The position numbers and the translations under genes were made by a program. Below the pieces are notes generated by a model, which saw nothing but the letters and a program-made list of their open reading frames with translations, had not been told where the DNA came from and did not search any database. 64,000 nucleotides of DNA from Cupriavidus plantarum. GTDB lineage: Bacteria; Pseudomonadota; Gammaproteobacteria; Burkholderiales; Burkholderiaceae. The DNA lies in contig NZ_CAJPUX010000005.1 in assembly GCF_905397285.1 (NCBI RefSeq), forward strand, positions 248,001 to 312,000. Reading direction: 5' to 3'. Of the stretch, positions 19,905 to 28,628 are shown one piece after another. Every line of letters begins with the position of its first letter. Position 1 is the first letter of the stretch.

Positions 19905-20110
19905 AGTACACCCCCTTCGTGCCTTGGCGATTCCGCGCTTATTTTTCTGACTACGCAGAAAATGTATGACGACTGGCGGCCGCCCGCCACAAAAAGCTGC
20001 GATCCGTCGCGACTTGCCATCGTCGGCGGCCCCGGCTTCCGCGCGCGGCGCATGGGATTCCGCTAGGGAAAGTCCTATTCCACAGGGGGTACCGTCCACC
20101 CCTAAAATAA

Positions 20111-20145
20111 GTCCATATTGTAGTTTGCAATTCCATAATATGGAC
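20111..20145. promoter_or_regulatory. Inverted repeat upstream of the cupin operon
   Basis: GTCCATATT, a 17-bp spacer, then AATATGGAC: two perfect 9-bp arms ending 17 bp before the cupin ATG. AT-rich promoter-like sequence lies within it. Candidate operator for the IclR regulator at the far end of the operon or for the divergent two-component system. Confidence 0.6.
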
Positions 20146-20162
20146 ACATCGGAAGCTTCCCC

Positions 20163-20690
20163 ATGCCTCTCGAACGACCCGACGCCGAACCGCTGACCCC
20201 CTACCAGTACCCCAATCCGCCCGACGCCCTGCCCGAAATCGTCGTGCCGCAAGCCATTCCGACCGACGAACGCCTGTGGGTGCCGCAGGCGGAGAACGTA
20301 TGGTTCCGGCCGCTGTGCCTCAACCGCAGCCAGGGCTACTGGATGAATCTGCTGCGTGTGCGCAAGTCCGGCGTGCTGAGCCGCCATCGCCATCCGCAGG
20401 CCGTGCATGGCTTCGTGCTCAAGGGACGCTGGAAGTATCTCGAGCATGACTGGGAGGCGGTGGAAGGCAGCTACGTGTTCGAGCCGCCCGGCGAAACGCA
20501 CACGCTGTACGTGCCGCCCGACGTCGAGGAGATGATCACGTACTTCCAGGTCAACGGCGTCATGTACTACACGGATCCCTGGGGCAAGGGCATGGGTTAC
20601 GAGGACGTGTTCACGAAGATCGAGATGTGCCGCAAGCATTTCGAGGCCGTGGGCCTCGGCGCGGATTACGCCGACCAGTTCATTCGATGA
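20163..20690 (+). CDS. Cupin dioxygenase, 2,4'-dihydroxyacetophenone dioxygenase-like
   Basis: A 175-residue single-domain cupin. The metal-site segment is VLSRHRHPQAVHGFVLKG, giving His75 and His77, with a further His113 in PPGETHTLYVP. The C-terminal part (GVMYYTDPWGKGMGYEDVFT) matches the family of 2,4'-dihydroxyacetophenone dioxygenase, an iron enzyme that cleaves a carbon-carbon bond in the side chain of a hydroxyketone. The substrate here may differ. First gene of a four-gene operon; its stop overlaps the next start. Confidence 0.82.
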   Translation: MPLERPDAEPLTPYQYPNPPDALPEIVVPQAIPTDERLWVPQAENVWFRPLCLNRSQGYWMNLLRVRKSGVLSRHRHPQAVHGFVLKGRWKYLEHDWEAVEGSYVFEPPGETHTLYVPPDVEEMITYFQVNGVMYYTDPWGKGMGYEDVFTKIEMCRKHFEAVGLGADYADQFIR

Positions 20691-21442
20691 GCGCGGTGCA
20701 ACGCGGGCCGCTCGCGCGGTACGACTTCTCCGGCACCGTGGCCGTGGTCACGGGCGGCGCGGCGGGCATCGGCGCGGAGATCGTGGCGCAATTGCGCGCG
20801 CATGGCGCGACCGCCATCGTGTGGGACCTGCCGGATGCGCGCCGGGGCGAGATCGGCGATGGCCTGTTCAGCGCCGTCGACGTCACCCGGCCCGACACGC
20901 TGCGCGCCGCGGCCGCCGCGGCGCTCGGACGATGGGGGCGCATCGACTGCCTCGTCAACAACGCGGGCTACGCGGGGCCGACCGTGCCGCTCGATGCGTA
21001 CGACCCCGCCGAATGGCAGCGCATCGTCGACATCGACCTCGTCGGCGTCTTCCATGCCTGCCAGGCGGTGGTGCCCGCGATGCGCGAGGCCCGCTACGGA
21101 CGCATCGTGAACATCGCCTCGCTCGCGGGCAAGGAAGGCACGCCCAACGCGTCGGCGTATAGCGCGGCCAAGGCGGGCGTGCTCGCGCTGACCAAGTCGC
21201 TTGGCAAGGAGCTGGCGATGGAGGGCGTGCTCGTCAACGCCATCGCGCCCGCGGCGGTCCGCACGCGCCTGCTCGGGCAGATGTCGCCCGCGCACGTGCA
21301 GACCATGATCGACAAGAGCCCGATGCATCGGCTCGGCGAGCCGTCCGAGGTGGCCGAGATGGTGCTGTGGCTCTGTTCGGCCTCGTGCTCGTTCAACACC
21401 GGCGCGGTGTTCGACCTCTCGGGAGGTCGCGCCACCTATTGA
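20687..21442 (+). CDS. Short-chain dehydrogenase/reductase
   Basis: A 251-residue classical SDR. Cofactor motif VVTGGAAGIG, the NNAG motif in CLVNNAGYAG, and the catalytic Tyr-x3-Lys in SAYSAAKAG are all present. The start is coupled to the cupin stop (ATGA). In this operon it probably oxidises or reduces an alcohol/ketone intermediate next to the dioxygenase step. The aspartate in IVWDLPDARR after the second strand suggests NAD(H) preference (inference). Confidence 0.92.
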   Translation: MSAVQRGPLARYDFSGTVAVVTGGAAGIGAEIVAQLRAHGATAIVWDLPDARRGEIGDGLFSAVDVTRPDTLRAAAAAALGRWGRIDCLVNNAGYAGPTVPLDAYDPAEWQRIVDIDLVGVFHACQAVVPAMREARYGRIVNIASLAGKEGTPNASAYSAAKAGVLALTKSLGKELAMEGVLVNAIAPAAVRTRLLGQMSPAHVQTMIDKSPMHRLGEPSEVAEMVLWLCSASCSFNTGAVFDLSGGRATY

Positions 21443-21507
21443 TGTCGCAGTACCCAGAAGCCATGGCCCACACCAGGCCGCACAAGATCAGACAGGAGAC
21501 ACGCCTC

Positions 21508-22473
21508 ATGAAACCCCTCGCGTTCCGCCTAGGTTGCGGCATTGCGCTGACCGCTGCCTGCCTTGCCGTCCCGGTTGCGCATGCGCAAAGCTATCCCACG
21601 CACAGCGTCGAGCTCGTCGTGCCGTTCCAGGCCGGCGGCGGCACCGATGCGCTCGCGCGCGCGTTTGCCGAATCGGCGCGCAAGCATCTGCCGCAGAGTG
21701 TGATCGTCGTGAACAAGCCCGGCGCGAGCGGCTCGATCGGCTGGGCCGATGTGGCGAATGCGAAGGCCGATGGCTACAAGCTGTCGCTGCTGACGGCCGA
21801 CCTGACGATCGTCCCGCATCTGGGGCTCACCAAGCTGACATACGAGAACTTCATGCCGGTGGCCCGGCTGAACGCCGATCCGTCGGCGATTACGGTGCGT
21901 AGCGATTCCCCCTACACCACGGTCGAGCAGTTCCTCGATGCGGCGCGCAAGAATCCGGGCGGGATGCGCGTGGGCAATGCGGGCAACGGGTCGATCTGGC
22001 ATCTGGCCGCCGCGGCGCTCGAGGACAAGACGGGGACCAAGTTCAACCATATTCCTTTCCAGGGAGGCAATCCGGCGGTGCTGGCCCTGCTCGGCGGGCA
22101 TATCGATGCGGTAACGGTCAGCCCCGCGGAGGTCTATGCCTATGTTTCCGCGGGCAAGCTCAAGACGCTGGCGGTGATGGCGGACCAGCGTGTGAAGGGC
22201 TTCGAGAACGTGCCCACCCTCAAGGAGCGCAAGGTCGATTTGTCGATCGGCACGTGGCGCGGCATCGGGGCGCCGAAGGGAACGCCGCCCGAGGTCATCA
22301 GCGTATTGCGGACGGCGGCGGCGAAGACGGCGGCGGAACCGGCATTGCGGGAGATGATGGACAAGCAGAACCTTGGCTTTGCCTACGCGGACCAGGACGA
22401 ATTCCGCGCGGCGATTGCGAAGGACGATGCGTATTTCAAGGCGTTGATCGCCAGGCTGGGATTGAATCCATGA
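21508..22473 (+). CDS. Bug-family solute-binding protein
   Basis: A 321-residue periplasmic binding protein. Signal peptide MKPLAFRLGCGIALTAACLA, cleavage near AHA-QS. Family motifs: SVELVVPFQAGGGTDALARA, VVNKPGASGSIGW and HIPFQGGNPAVLALLGGHID. ACAGGAGAC precedes the ATG. Its place between two SDR genes in the cupin operon implies that its ligand is the operon's substrate or a precursor. Its stop overlaps the next start (ATGA). Confidence 0.93.
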   Translation: MKPLAFRLGCGIALTAACLAVPVAHAQSYPTHSVELVVPFQAGGGTDALARAFAESARKHLPQSVIVVNKPGASGSIGWADVANAKADGYKLSLLTADLTIVPHLGLTKLTYENFMPVARLNADPSAITVRSDSPYTTVEQFLDAARKNPGGMRVGNAGNGSIWHLAAAALEDKTGTKFNHIPFQGGNPAVLALLGGHIDAVTVSPAEVYAYVSAGKLKTLAVMADQRVKGFENVPTLKERKVDLSIGTWRGIGAPKGTPPEVISVLRTAAAKTAAEPALREMMDKQNLGFAYADQDEFRAAIAKDDAYFKALIARLGLNP

Positions 22474-23189
22474 CGTTTGAAGCCAATCTGTTCGCCGGGA
22501 AGCGCGCGTTGGTCACGGGGGCCACGCAGGGCATTGGCGCTGGCGTGGCCAACCGGCTCGCCAGCCTGGGGGCCCGCGTGACGGCCGCGGGCATCGATCG
22601 TGGCGACGGGTCGCTCGATGGCGCGGTCGATATCCAGATCGCCGATGTCAGCAAGGATGCGGATGTCGCCGCGCTGGTGGGCGGGTTCGATGGGCTCGAT
22701 ATCGTGGTCAACTGCGCCGGGATCATCCGGCGTGGGGCGGAGCACGATGTCGATGTCTTCGCGCAAGTGCTCGACGTGAACCTAACGGGCACGATGCGTG
22801 TCTGCTCCGCGGCGCGGCCGCTACTGGCCGCGCGCAAGGGCGTGATCGTCAACACGGCGTCGATGCTCAGCTTCTTTGGCGGCTCGCTGGTGCCCGGGTA
22901 TGCCGCGAGCAAGGGCGGGGTCGCGCAACTGACGAAGTCGCTGGCGCTGGCCTATGCGGCGGAGGGCATCCGGGTGAACGCCGTGGCGCCCGGGTGGATC
23001 GCGACGCCGCTGACGCAGGCCTTGCAGGACGATCCCTCGCGGGCGGGGCCGATTCTGCAGCGGACCGCGTTGGCGCGATGGGGCACGCCCGAGGACATCG
23101 CGCAGGCCGTGGCGTTCTTGTGTGCGCCAGCGGCGGGATTTATTACTGGGGTGATACTGCCGGTGGATGGGGGGTATATGGTGAGTTAA
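22470..23189 (+). CDS. Short-chain dehydrogenase/reductase
   Basis: A 239-residue SDR with VTGATQGIG, the NCAG variant of the NNAG motif (VVNCAGIIRR), and Tyr-x3-Lys in GYAASKGG. The C-terminal PVDGGYMVS is typical. Translation is coupled to the Bug gene by a 4-bp overlap. With the first SDR it gives the operon two redox steps. The product ends 13 bp before the stop of the convergent IclR gene. Confidence 0.92.
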   Translation: MTFEANLFAGKRALVTGATQGIGAGVANRLASLGARVTAAGIDRGDGSLDGAVDIQIADVSKDADVAALVGGFDGLDIVVNCAGIIRRGAEHDVDVFAQVLDVNLTGTMRVCSAARPLLAARKGVIVNTASMLSFFGGSLVPGYAASKGGVAQLTKSLALAYAAEGIRVNAVAPGWIATPLTQALQDDPSRAGPILQRTALARWGTPEDIAQAVAFLCAPAAGFITGVILPVDGGYMVS

Positions 23190-23202
23190 CAGAGGGGCCG
23201 CT

Positions 23203-24009
23203 TCACACATCCCGGCCGCCGGCCAGTGCGGGCGTTTCCGCCACCCGCGCGCCAATCTCCCGGCAAGCCGCCATCAACGGCGTGACATAAGCCGCGACGG
23301 GATCCTCTTTCTGGCGGAAGCGCAGCGTGCTGACGCTGACCGCCGCGATCGGGTGGCCGTGGGCGTCGAGGATCGGGGCGCCGAAGCAGTGGATGCCCGC
23401 TTCGTTCTCTTCGTCGTCCACCGACCACCCCCGCGAACGGAACGCCTCCAGTTGCGCGCGCAGCGTGTCGGCGTCGCCGATGGAATTCGGCATATAGCGC
23501 CGGAACTCCAACTGCGGGATCAGCGCGTCCAGCGCGTCGGAAGGCAAGGCGAAGAGATACGCTTTCCCTACCGCGGTCGAATGCATCGACACCGACGTGC
23601 CGATGCGCGACGCCATGCGTACCGCGCTCGGGCTTTCGAGCTTCTCGATGTAGATCATCGTGTTGCCGTTCGGCACCGCAAGATGCACGGTCTCGCCCGT
23701 GACGTCGCGCAACGTCTTCAGCGCGTCCACCGCCGCCACGCGCAAATCCGACCGCGACCAGCTGCGGCTCGCGAGCTGCATCAGCCGCGGCCCCAGCGAC
23801 AAGGTGTTGTCGCGCGGATTCTCCCGCAGCATGCCCTCGGCAACCAGCGCCGCCACGATGCGATACACCGTGGGCCGCGGAAAATCGCCGTCGCGCGCGA
23901 GCGAGGCGATGGTGACGGGTTCCTCGGCATCGGCGACCTGCTGCAGCACCACCATGAACTTGGAGAACGCGGCGGTGCCGGCGACCTTGGCGGGTGAGGA
24001 AGCGGGCAT
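23203..24009 (-). CDS. IclR family transcriptional regulator
   Basis: A 268-residue regulator. The winged helix is visible in VVLQQVADAEEPVTIASLAR and FPRPTVYRIVAALVAEGML. The effector domain has the IclR pattern HLAVPNGNTMIYIEKLESPS, MHSTAVGKAYLFALP and GAPILDAHGHPIAAVSVS. It is convergent with the cupin/SDR/Bug operon and is its likely regulator. The ATG at 24009 is preferred because the preceding residues look like non-conserved leader, but an in-frame start up to 24075 cannot be excluded. Confidence 0.9.
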   Translation of the reverse strand: MPASSPAKVAGTAAFSKFMVVLQQVADAEEPVTIASLARDGDFPRPTVYRIVAALVAEGMLRENPRDNTLSLGPRLMQLASRSWSRSDLRVAAVDALKTLRDVTGETVHLAVPNGNTMIYIEKLESPSAVRMASRIGTSVSMHSTAVGKAYLFALPSDALDALIPQLEFRRYMPNSIGDADTLRAQLEAFRSRGWSVDDEENEAGIHCFGAPILDAHGHPIAAVSVSTLRFRQKEDPVAAYVTPLMAACREIGARVAETPALAGGRDV

Positions 24010-24314
24010 GAGCAAAGTGGGCTTGTCGATGAACGAGCAGCCATTATCGCGCATGCGGACGCAAAAACACGCCATGCCCCGATGCCGTGGCGCCCTTCGG
24101 GTGGCGTTTGGCGCGCACCCTCATGCGAAACGTCATGCGAAACGTCAGCGCGTGGAGACCGAGATATGTCGCGGCGTTACAGGGCGTCGGCATGACATCG
24201 GGCGACATAATTGCCAGATAGCCCCGGCCACGATCGCCCTCTACATTGGGTTCACCGACGCACACACGTCACCGATCCAACCGCACATCGATCCAAAGAC
24301 AGCAAGGGGGCATC
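24010..24314. other. Divergent intergenic region (iclR / hydroxylase)
   Basis: About 305 bp without a convincing gene. It contains an exact 12-bp tandem duplication at 24121-24144. The ribosome-binding site AAGGGGG of the downstream hydroxylase gene lies at its right end. Any extension of the IclR start would consume at most the first 66 bp. Confidence 0.6.
24121..24144. repeat. 12-bp tandem duplication
   Basis: Two exact adjacent copies of TCATGCGAAACG in the intergenic region upstream of the sterol-desaturase-like gene. Confidence 0.9.
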
Positions 24315-25232
24315 ATGGAAAACCTTCACTACATCGCATTTTTCGTCACGGGCATCGTCGTGGCGGCCTCGTTCGTCGAGGCATTCTTCCTGGCACGCAA
24401 GGCACGCCGCGAGGGTCGCCAGTATCCGTGGCACGAGATGGGCCTGTCGCTCGCCGACATGATCGGCCGCAAGCTCATGGCCTTCCTGCCGCTCTCGCTC
24501 GCCACGCCGATCTTCGCGTTCGCCTGGCAGCACCGGCTTTTCACGGTGGAGATCAACAGCGCGCTCGCGGTGCTGCTGCTCTTCATCGGCCAGGAGTTCT
24601 GCTACTACTGGTACCACCGCGCCTCGCACCGCATCCGCTTCTTCTGGGCCACGCACGCCGTGCACCACTCCCCCAATGAACTGACGCTCGGCACCGCGTA
24701 CCGTCTCGGCTGGACCGGCAAGATCACGGGCACGGCGGTCTTCTTCGCCCCGCTGGTGTTCCTCGGTGTCCGCCCGGAAGTGGTACTGGCCACGCTGAGC
24801 CTGAACCTGCTCTACCAGTTCTGGCTGCACACCACGTGGATCCCGAAGCTCGGCTGGCTCGAATATGTGTTCAACACCCCGTCCGCACACCGCGTGCACC
24901 ATGCGTCCAACGTGGACTACCTCGATGCCAACTACGGCGGCGTCCTGATCCTCTTCGATCGCCTGTTCGGTACCTACGTGGAAGAGCGTGAAGACGAACC
25001 CTGCCGCTTCGGCCTCGTGCATCCGACCACGACGCACAACCCGCTCGTGAACCAGTTCGAACACTGGATCAGCCTGGGCAAGGACATGAAGGATTCGGGC
25101 AACGTGCTGGACGCCATCGGCTACCTGACCATGCCCCCCGGCTGGGCGCCGAATGGCGGCGGCACGACGACCGAGGAACTGCGCAAGCAGTATCGGGAAG
25201 AACAGCGACCGATGACCGCGAGCGCTGGATAA
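24315..25232 (+). CDS. Sterol desaturase/fatty acid hydroxylase superfamily membrane protein
   Basis: A 305-residue integral membrane di-iron enzyme. The three histidine boxes are clear: WYHRASHR (HxxxH), HAVHHSPNE (HxxHH) and AHRVHHASNVDY (HxxHH). Hydrophobic segments include IAFFVTGIVVAASFVEAFFL, a span after the basic loop and another before the first box. The family oxidises C-H bonds of lipids or sterol-like molecules using oxygen. AAGGGGG precedes the ATG. A strong terminator follows, so the gene is probably monocistronic. Confidence 0.92.
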   Translation: MENLHYIAFFVTGIVVAASFVEAFFLARKARREGRQYPWHEMGLSLADMIGRKLMAFLPLSLATPIFAFAWQHRLFTVEINSALAVLLLFIGQEFCYYWYHRASHRIRFFWATHAVHHSPNELTLGTAYRLGWTGKITGTAVFFAPLVFLGVRPEVVLATLSLNLLYQFWLHTTWIPKLGWLEYVFNTPSAHRVHHASNVDYLDANYGGVLILFDRLFGTYVEEREDEPCRFGLVHPTTTHNPLVNQFEHWISLGKDMKDSGNVLDAIGYLTMPPGWAPNGGGTTTEELRKQYREEQRPMTASAG

Positions 25233-25254
25233 GCGAAAGGAGGCGATGAGGAAA

Positions 25255-25284
25255 CGGGCAGCGTGGGGCTGCCCGATTTTTTTT
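25255..25284 (+). terminator. Rho-independent terminator
   Basis: CGGGCAGC, a short G/T loop, GCTGCCCG, then A and eight T residues, 22 bp after the hydroxylase stop. It lies immediately before the stop of the convergent pcaD gene. Confidence 0.93.
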
Positions 25285-25287
25285 GCC

Positions 25288-26061
25288 TCAGTGGCCCAGG
25301 AACGCGATGACGAGGTCCCCAAACGCCTCTGGCAACTCCCAGTTCGACAGGTGCGCGGCAGGCAGTGCAGCATAGCGCGCCCCGGGAATGGCCTCCGCGG
25401 CCTCGCGCCCCTGCGCCGCGGTCGTGGCAAGGTCCTGCTCCCCGGCGATGACAAGTACCGGCGCCGCAATGGCGGGCAGCAGGTCACGGAGGTCGGCATC
25501 GCGCACGGCAGCGCAGTTGGCCGCATAGCCGTCGGCATTGGCCGCGATGAGCATTTGCCGCACGGGAGCGATCTCGTCCTCATGCGCGCGCAGATAGGGC
25601 TCGGTGAACCACCGCGCGAGGACGCCATCGACGATCGCGCGCATACCGTCGCGCCGCACGGTGCCGATGCGCGTATCCCAGACCGATGCTGGCCCGATCA
25701 GCGCCGCCGTGTTGGCCAGCACGAAGCGGCCGAAGCGCGCGGCATGATGGCGGGCGAGGAACATGCCCGTCATGCCGCCCATCGACAAGCCACAGAAATG
25801 CGCGCGGCCGATGTCCGCGTGATCCATGATGGCTACTACGTCGGAAGCGAGCTCCGCCATGCCGAACGAGGAGGAAGGCAATGCGGAACGCCCATGCCCG
25901 CGCGTGTCATAACGCAGCACGCGAAAGTGCCGCGTCAGCGCCGCCATCTGCGGATTCCACATCTCGAGCGTGGTGCCGAGCGAGTTCGACATGACGAGGA
26001 CCGGCTTGCGCGCATCGCCCTCGATGACGTAATGCAACTGCCGCGTGGGCTCAATCGGCAT
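25288..26061 (-). CDS. pcaD: 3-oxoadipate enol-lactonase
   Basis: A 257-residue alpha/beta hydrolase that opens 3-oxoadipate enol-lactone to 3-oxoadipate. The opening MPIEPTRQLHYVIEGDARKP with SNSLGTTLEMW is characteristic of PcaD/CatD. The nucleophile is Ser93 in GLSMGG, and the catalytic His is about residue 237 (PAAHLSNWE). Its start overlaps the stop of the upstream Bug gene by 11 bp, so it is co-transcribed with catB-catC-bug. With catB and catC it completes the route from cis,cis-muconate to 3-oxoadipate. Confidence 0.95.
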   Translation of the reverse strand: MPIEPTRQLHYVIEGDARKPVLVMSNSLGTTLEMWNPQMAALTRHFRVLRYDTRGHGRSALPSSSFGMAELASDVVAIMDHADIGRAHFCGLSMGGMTGMFLARHHAARFGRFVLANTAALIGPASVWDTRIGTVRRDGMRAIVDGVLARWFTEPYLRAHEDEIAPVRQMLIAANADGYAANCAAVRDADLRDLLPAIAAPVLVIAGEQDLATTAAQGREAAEAIPGARYAALPAAHLSNWELPEAFGDLVIAFLGH

Positions 26062-27046
26062 GGATGCCCCGCTCGCGGATCAGCGCGCCCCACTTGGCGG
26101 TTTCCTTCGCCAGATGGTCCTTGAGTTGCGCGGGGGTACTGCCGATCGGCTCCGCGCCGATACCGGCAAGCCGCTGCTGCACGGCAGGCTTCTTCAGCGA
26201 TTCGACCATTGCGCGGTTCAGCGTATCGATGACGGCCTGCGGTGTCTTCGCGGGGACGAAAGTGGCGAACCATGGCGACAATTCATAGCCCGGCACGCCG
26301 GCCTCCGCCACCGTCGGCACGTTCGGCAGCGCGGACGACCGCACGCTCGTCGTCACGGCGATCGGCGTCAGCTTGCCGCTGTCGATATGGGGCTTGGCCG
26401 ACGTGATGCTGTCGAACATGTAGTCCACCTGACCGCCCAGCAGATCGGTCATGGCGGGACCCGATCCCTTGTAGGGGATGTGCAGCAGGTCCACATGGGC
26501 CATCGACGTGAACAACTCGCCGGCCAGATGGATCGACGTGCCGTTGCCCGCCGAGGCATACGTGTATTTGCCGGGCCTGGCCTTCGCGCTGGCGATGACC
26601 TCGGCAACGGTCTTCTGCGGATTCTTCGCCTTGTTGGCGACCAGCACGTTCGGCACCACCGCGAGCAGCGACACCGGCGCGAAGTCCTTGACCGGGTCGT
26701 AGCTGAGCTTGCCGTACAGCGCGGGATTCACCGCCATGCCGTTGGCGACGATGATGAGCGTATAACCGTCCGCCGGCGAGCGCGCCACGAGTTCCGCGCC
26801 GATGTTGCCGCCGGCGCCCGGCCGGTTTTCCACCACGATGGCCTGCCCCAGCGACTTCGACATGTCTTCGCCCAGCGTCCGCGCGATGTTGTCCATCGCG
26901 CCGCCCGCGGGGAACGGGACGATCCAGCGGATGGGGTGGTCCGGGTAGGCGGCATGCGCCGCCGTGGAGAATATCGCCGATGCGACCATCGCGAAGGGTA
27001 CGACAGGCGCAAGCCGGCGTGCCGATCGTTGCGGCAGGGACTTCAT
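26051..27046 (-). CDS. Bug-family solute-binding protein in the cat operon
   Basis: A 331-residue periplasmic binding protein with signal peptide (VVPFAMVASAIFSTAAHAA). Bug motifs: HPIRWIVPFPAGGAMDNIAR, VVENRPGAGGNIGAE and HIPYKGSGPAMTDLLGGQVD. GGAGA precedes the ATG at 27046. It is inserted between catC and pcaD and overlaps pcaD by 11 bp, so it is expressed with the catechol lower pathway. A ligand among benzoate, muconate, muconolactone or related aromatics is therefore likely (inference). No cognate permease is in the window. Confidence 0.93.
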   Translation of the reverse strand: MKSLPQRSARRLAPVVPFAMVASAIFSTAAHAAYPDHPIRWIVPFPAGGAMDNIARTLGEDMSKSLGQAIVVENRPGAGGNIGAELVARSPADGYTLIIVANGMAVNPALYGKLSYDPVKDFAPVSLLAVVPNVLVANKAKNPQKTVAEVIASAKARPGKYTYASAGNGTSIHLAGELFTSMAHVDLLHIPYKGSGPAMTDLLGGQVDYMFDSITSAKPHIDSGKLTPIAVTTSVRSSALPNVPTVAEAGVPGYELSPWFATFVPAKTPQAVIDTLNRAMVESLKKPAVQQRLAGIGAEPIGSTPAQLKDHLAKETAKWGALIRERGIHAD

Positions 27047-27081
27047 GGTGGGTCTCCGTAATTCTTCTGGGATGTCGAGAC

Positions 27082-27360
27082 TCAGCGAATCGACGATGGG
27101 TGCTTCGCCAGCGGCGTGACGTGCAGCTTCATGTAGGGAAACAATGGCAGCCCCGACAGCAGCGTGTGCAGTTCGTCGTTCGACTCCACGTCGAACACGC
27201 TGTAGTTGGCATACTCGCCCACCACGCGATACAAGGCCTGCCACTTGCCCTGGCGCTGCAGGTCCTCCGCGTAAGCCTTCTCGCGCGCCTTGATCGCGTC
27301 GAACGTTTCGGCGGGCAGGTGCTGCGGCACCTGGACATCCATCCTGACGAGGAACAGCAT
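27082..27360 (-). CDS. catC: Muconolactone delta-isomerase
   Basis: A 92-residue protein of exactly the family size. MLFLVRMDVQVPQHLPAETF, KAREKAYAEDLQRQGKW and the C-terminal FPYMKLHVTPLAKHPSS are hallmark CatC segments. The enzyme moves the double bond of muconolactone to give 3-oxoadipate enol-lactone, the PcaD substrate. It lies 26 bp downstream of catB in the same direction. Confidence 0.97.
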   Translation of the reverse strand: MLFLVRMDVQVPQHLPAETFDAIKAREKAYAEDLQRQGKWQALYRVVGEYANYSVFDVESNDELHTLLSGLPLFPYMKLHVTPLAKHPSSIR

Positions 27361-27386
27361 GAGTCGTGTCTCCTTGGGTTGTTAGG

Positions 27387-28508
27387 TCAGGCCTTGCGAC
27401 GATAGTGCGCGAGCTTGTCCTCGTCGATCGCGAGTCCCAGCCCCGGCCCCTGCGGCAGATGCAGCGAAAAGTCCTTGAACACCGGACGTTCGGTCACGAT
27501 GTCGTCCTTCACCAGCAGCGGGCCGAACAGCTCGGTGCCCCATGCCAGCTGCGGCAGCGTGCAGAAGCCATGCGCCGCGGCGATGGTCCCGACGGCGCCT
27601 TCCAGCATCGTGCCGCCATAGAGCGCGATACCGGCCGCGTCGCCGACCGCCGCAGTCCGCAGCATGCCAAAAATGCCGCCGGACTTGGCGATCTTCAGCG
27701 CAAATACATCGGCCGCGCCGAGGCGCGCGAGTTCCATGGCGTCTTCGGGGCCCGTCACGGCTTCGTCGGCCATGATCGGCACGACGAACCGCGCGGCGAG
27801 TCGCGCCAGCGCCGCGCGGTGTTCGCGCGGCGTCGGCTGCTCGATTAGGTCGATGCCCGCGGCTTCGAGCGCGGCGATGCCGGTGGCCGCTTCCGCTTCG
27901 TTCCACGCCTGGTTGACGTCGACCGTCACGCGCGCCCGGTCGCCCAGGGCGCGCTTGATGGCCGAGACGTGAGCCACGTCGTCGCGCACGCCGCGGCGGC
28001 CGATCTTGAGCTTGAAGGTGTTGTGGCGGCGCGCCTCCAGGAAGCGCTCTGCCTCCTCGATATCGCGCCCGGTGTCGCCGCTCGCCAGCGTCCATAGCAC
28101 GGGCAGGGTCTCGCGCACAGCGCCGCCGAGCAGCGTGGCCACCGGCACGCCGAGGCGCTTGCCCTGCGCGTCGAGCATCGCGGACTCGAGCGCCGACTTG
28201 GCGAAGCGATTGCCGCGCGCGACCTTGTTGAGCCGCGCCATCGCGCCATGCACGTTGGCGGCGTCCTGCCCCATGAGCGCGGGCGCCAGGTAAGTGTCGA
28301 TGGTCAGCTTGATGCCTTCCGGGCTTTCCTCGCCGTACGACAGGCCGCCGATGGTCGTGGCCTCGCCGATGCCTTCCACGCCGTCGCTGCAGCGCAGGCG
28401 GACGATGACCAGCGTCTGTTGCTGCATCGTGGCCATGGCCAGCTGGTGGGCGCGGATCGTGGGCAGATCGACGAGGATCGCCTCCACCGCAACGATGGTT
28501 GCTGTCAT
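27387..28508 (-). CDS. catB: Muconate cycloisomerase
   Basis: A 373-residue enolase-superfamily enzyme that lactonises cis,cis-muconate. The catalytic set is intact: KLKIG (Lys166, Lys168), metal ligands Asp197 (TVDVNQAW), Glu223 (LIEQP) and Asp248 (MADEAV), and Lys272 (ALKIAKSGG). These match the known muconate lactonising enzyme positions offset by one. First gene of catB-catC-bug-pcaD, divergent from catR with a CatR/BenM-type operator between them. Confidence 0.97.
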   Translation of the reverse strand: MTATIVAVEAILVDLPTIRAHQLAMATMQQQTLVIVRLRCSDGVEGIGEATTIGGLSYGEESPEGIKLTIDTYLAPALMGQDAANVHGAMARLNKVARGNRFAKSALESAMLDAQGKRLGVPVATLLGGAVRETLPVLWTLASGDTGRDIEEAERFLEARRHNTFKLKIGRRGVRDDVAHVSAIKRALGDRARVTVDVNQAWNEAEAATGIAALEAAGIDLIEQPTPREHRAALARLAARFVVPIMADEAVTGPEDAMELARLGAADVFALKIAKSGGIFGMLRTAAVGDAAGIALYGGTMLEGAVGTIAAAHGFCTLPQLAWGTELFGPLLVKDDIVTERPVFKDFSLHLPQGPGLGLAIDEDKLAHYRRKA

Positions 28509-28590
28509 ACCTTCTCCATGCGAATTCGAGCGTTGGGCCGAGTATGGACCTTGACGTCACGGCCGTCCAAGACCGAAGATGTCTCGATTC

Positions 28591-28605
28591 ATACCCATAA
28601 GGTAT
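28591..28605. promoter_or_regulatory. CatR/BenM-type LysR operator
   Basis: ATACCCATAAGGTAT is a near-perfect dyad fitting ATAC-N7-GTAT, the recognition element of BenM/CatM/CatR regulators. It lies between the catB and catR start codons, where muconate-responsive LysR proteins activate catB. Confidence 0.88.
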
Positions 28606-28628
28606 GCCTCGGCATGCCGCGCCCCACC

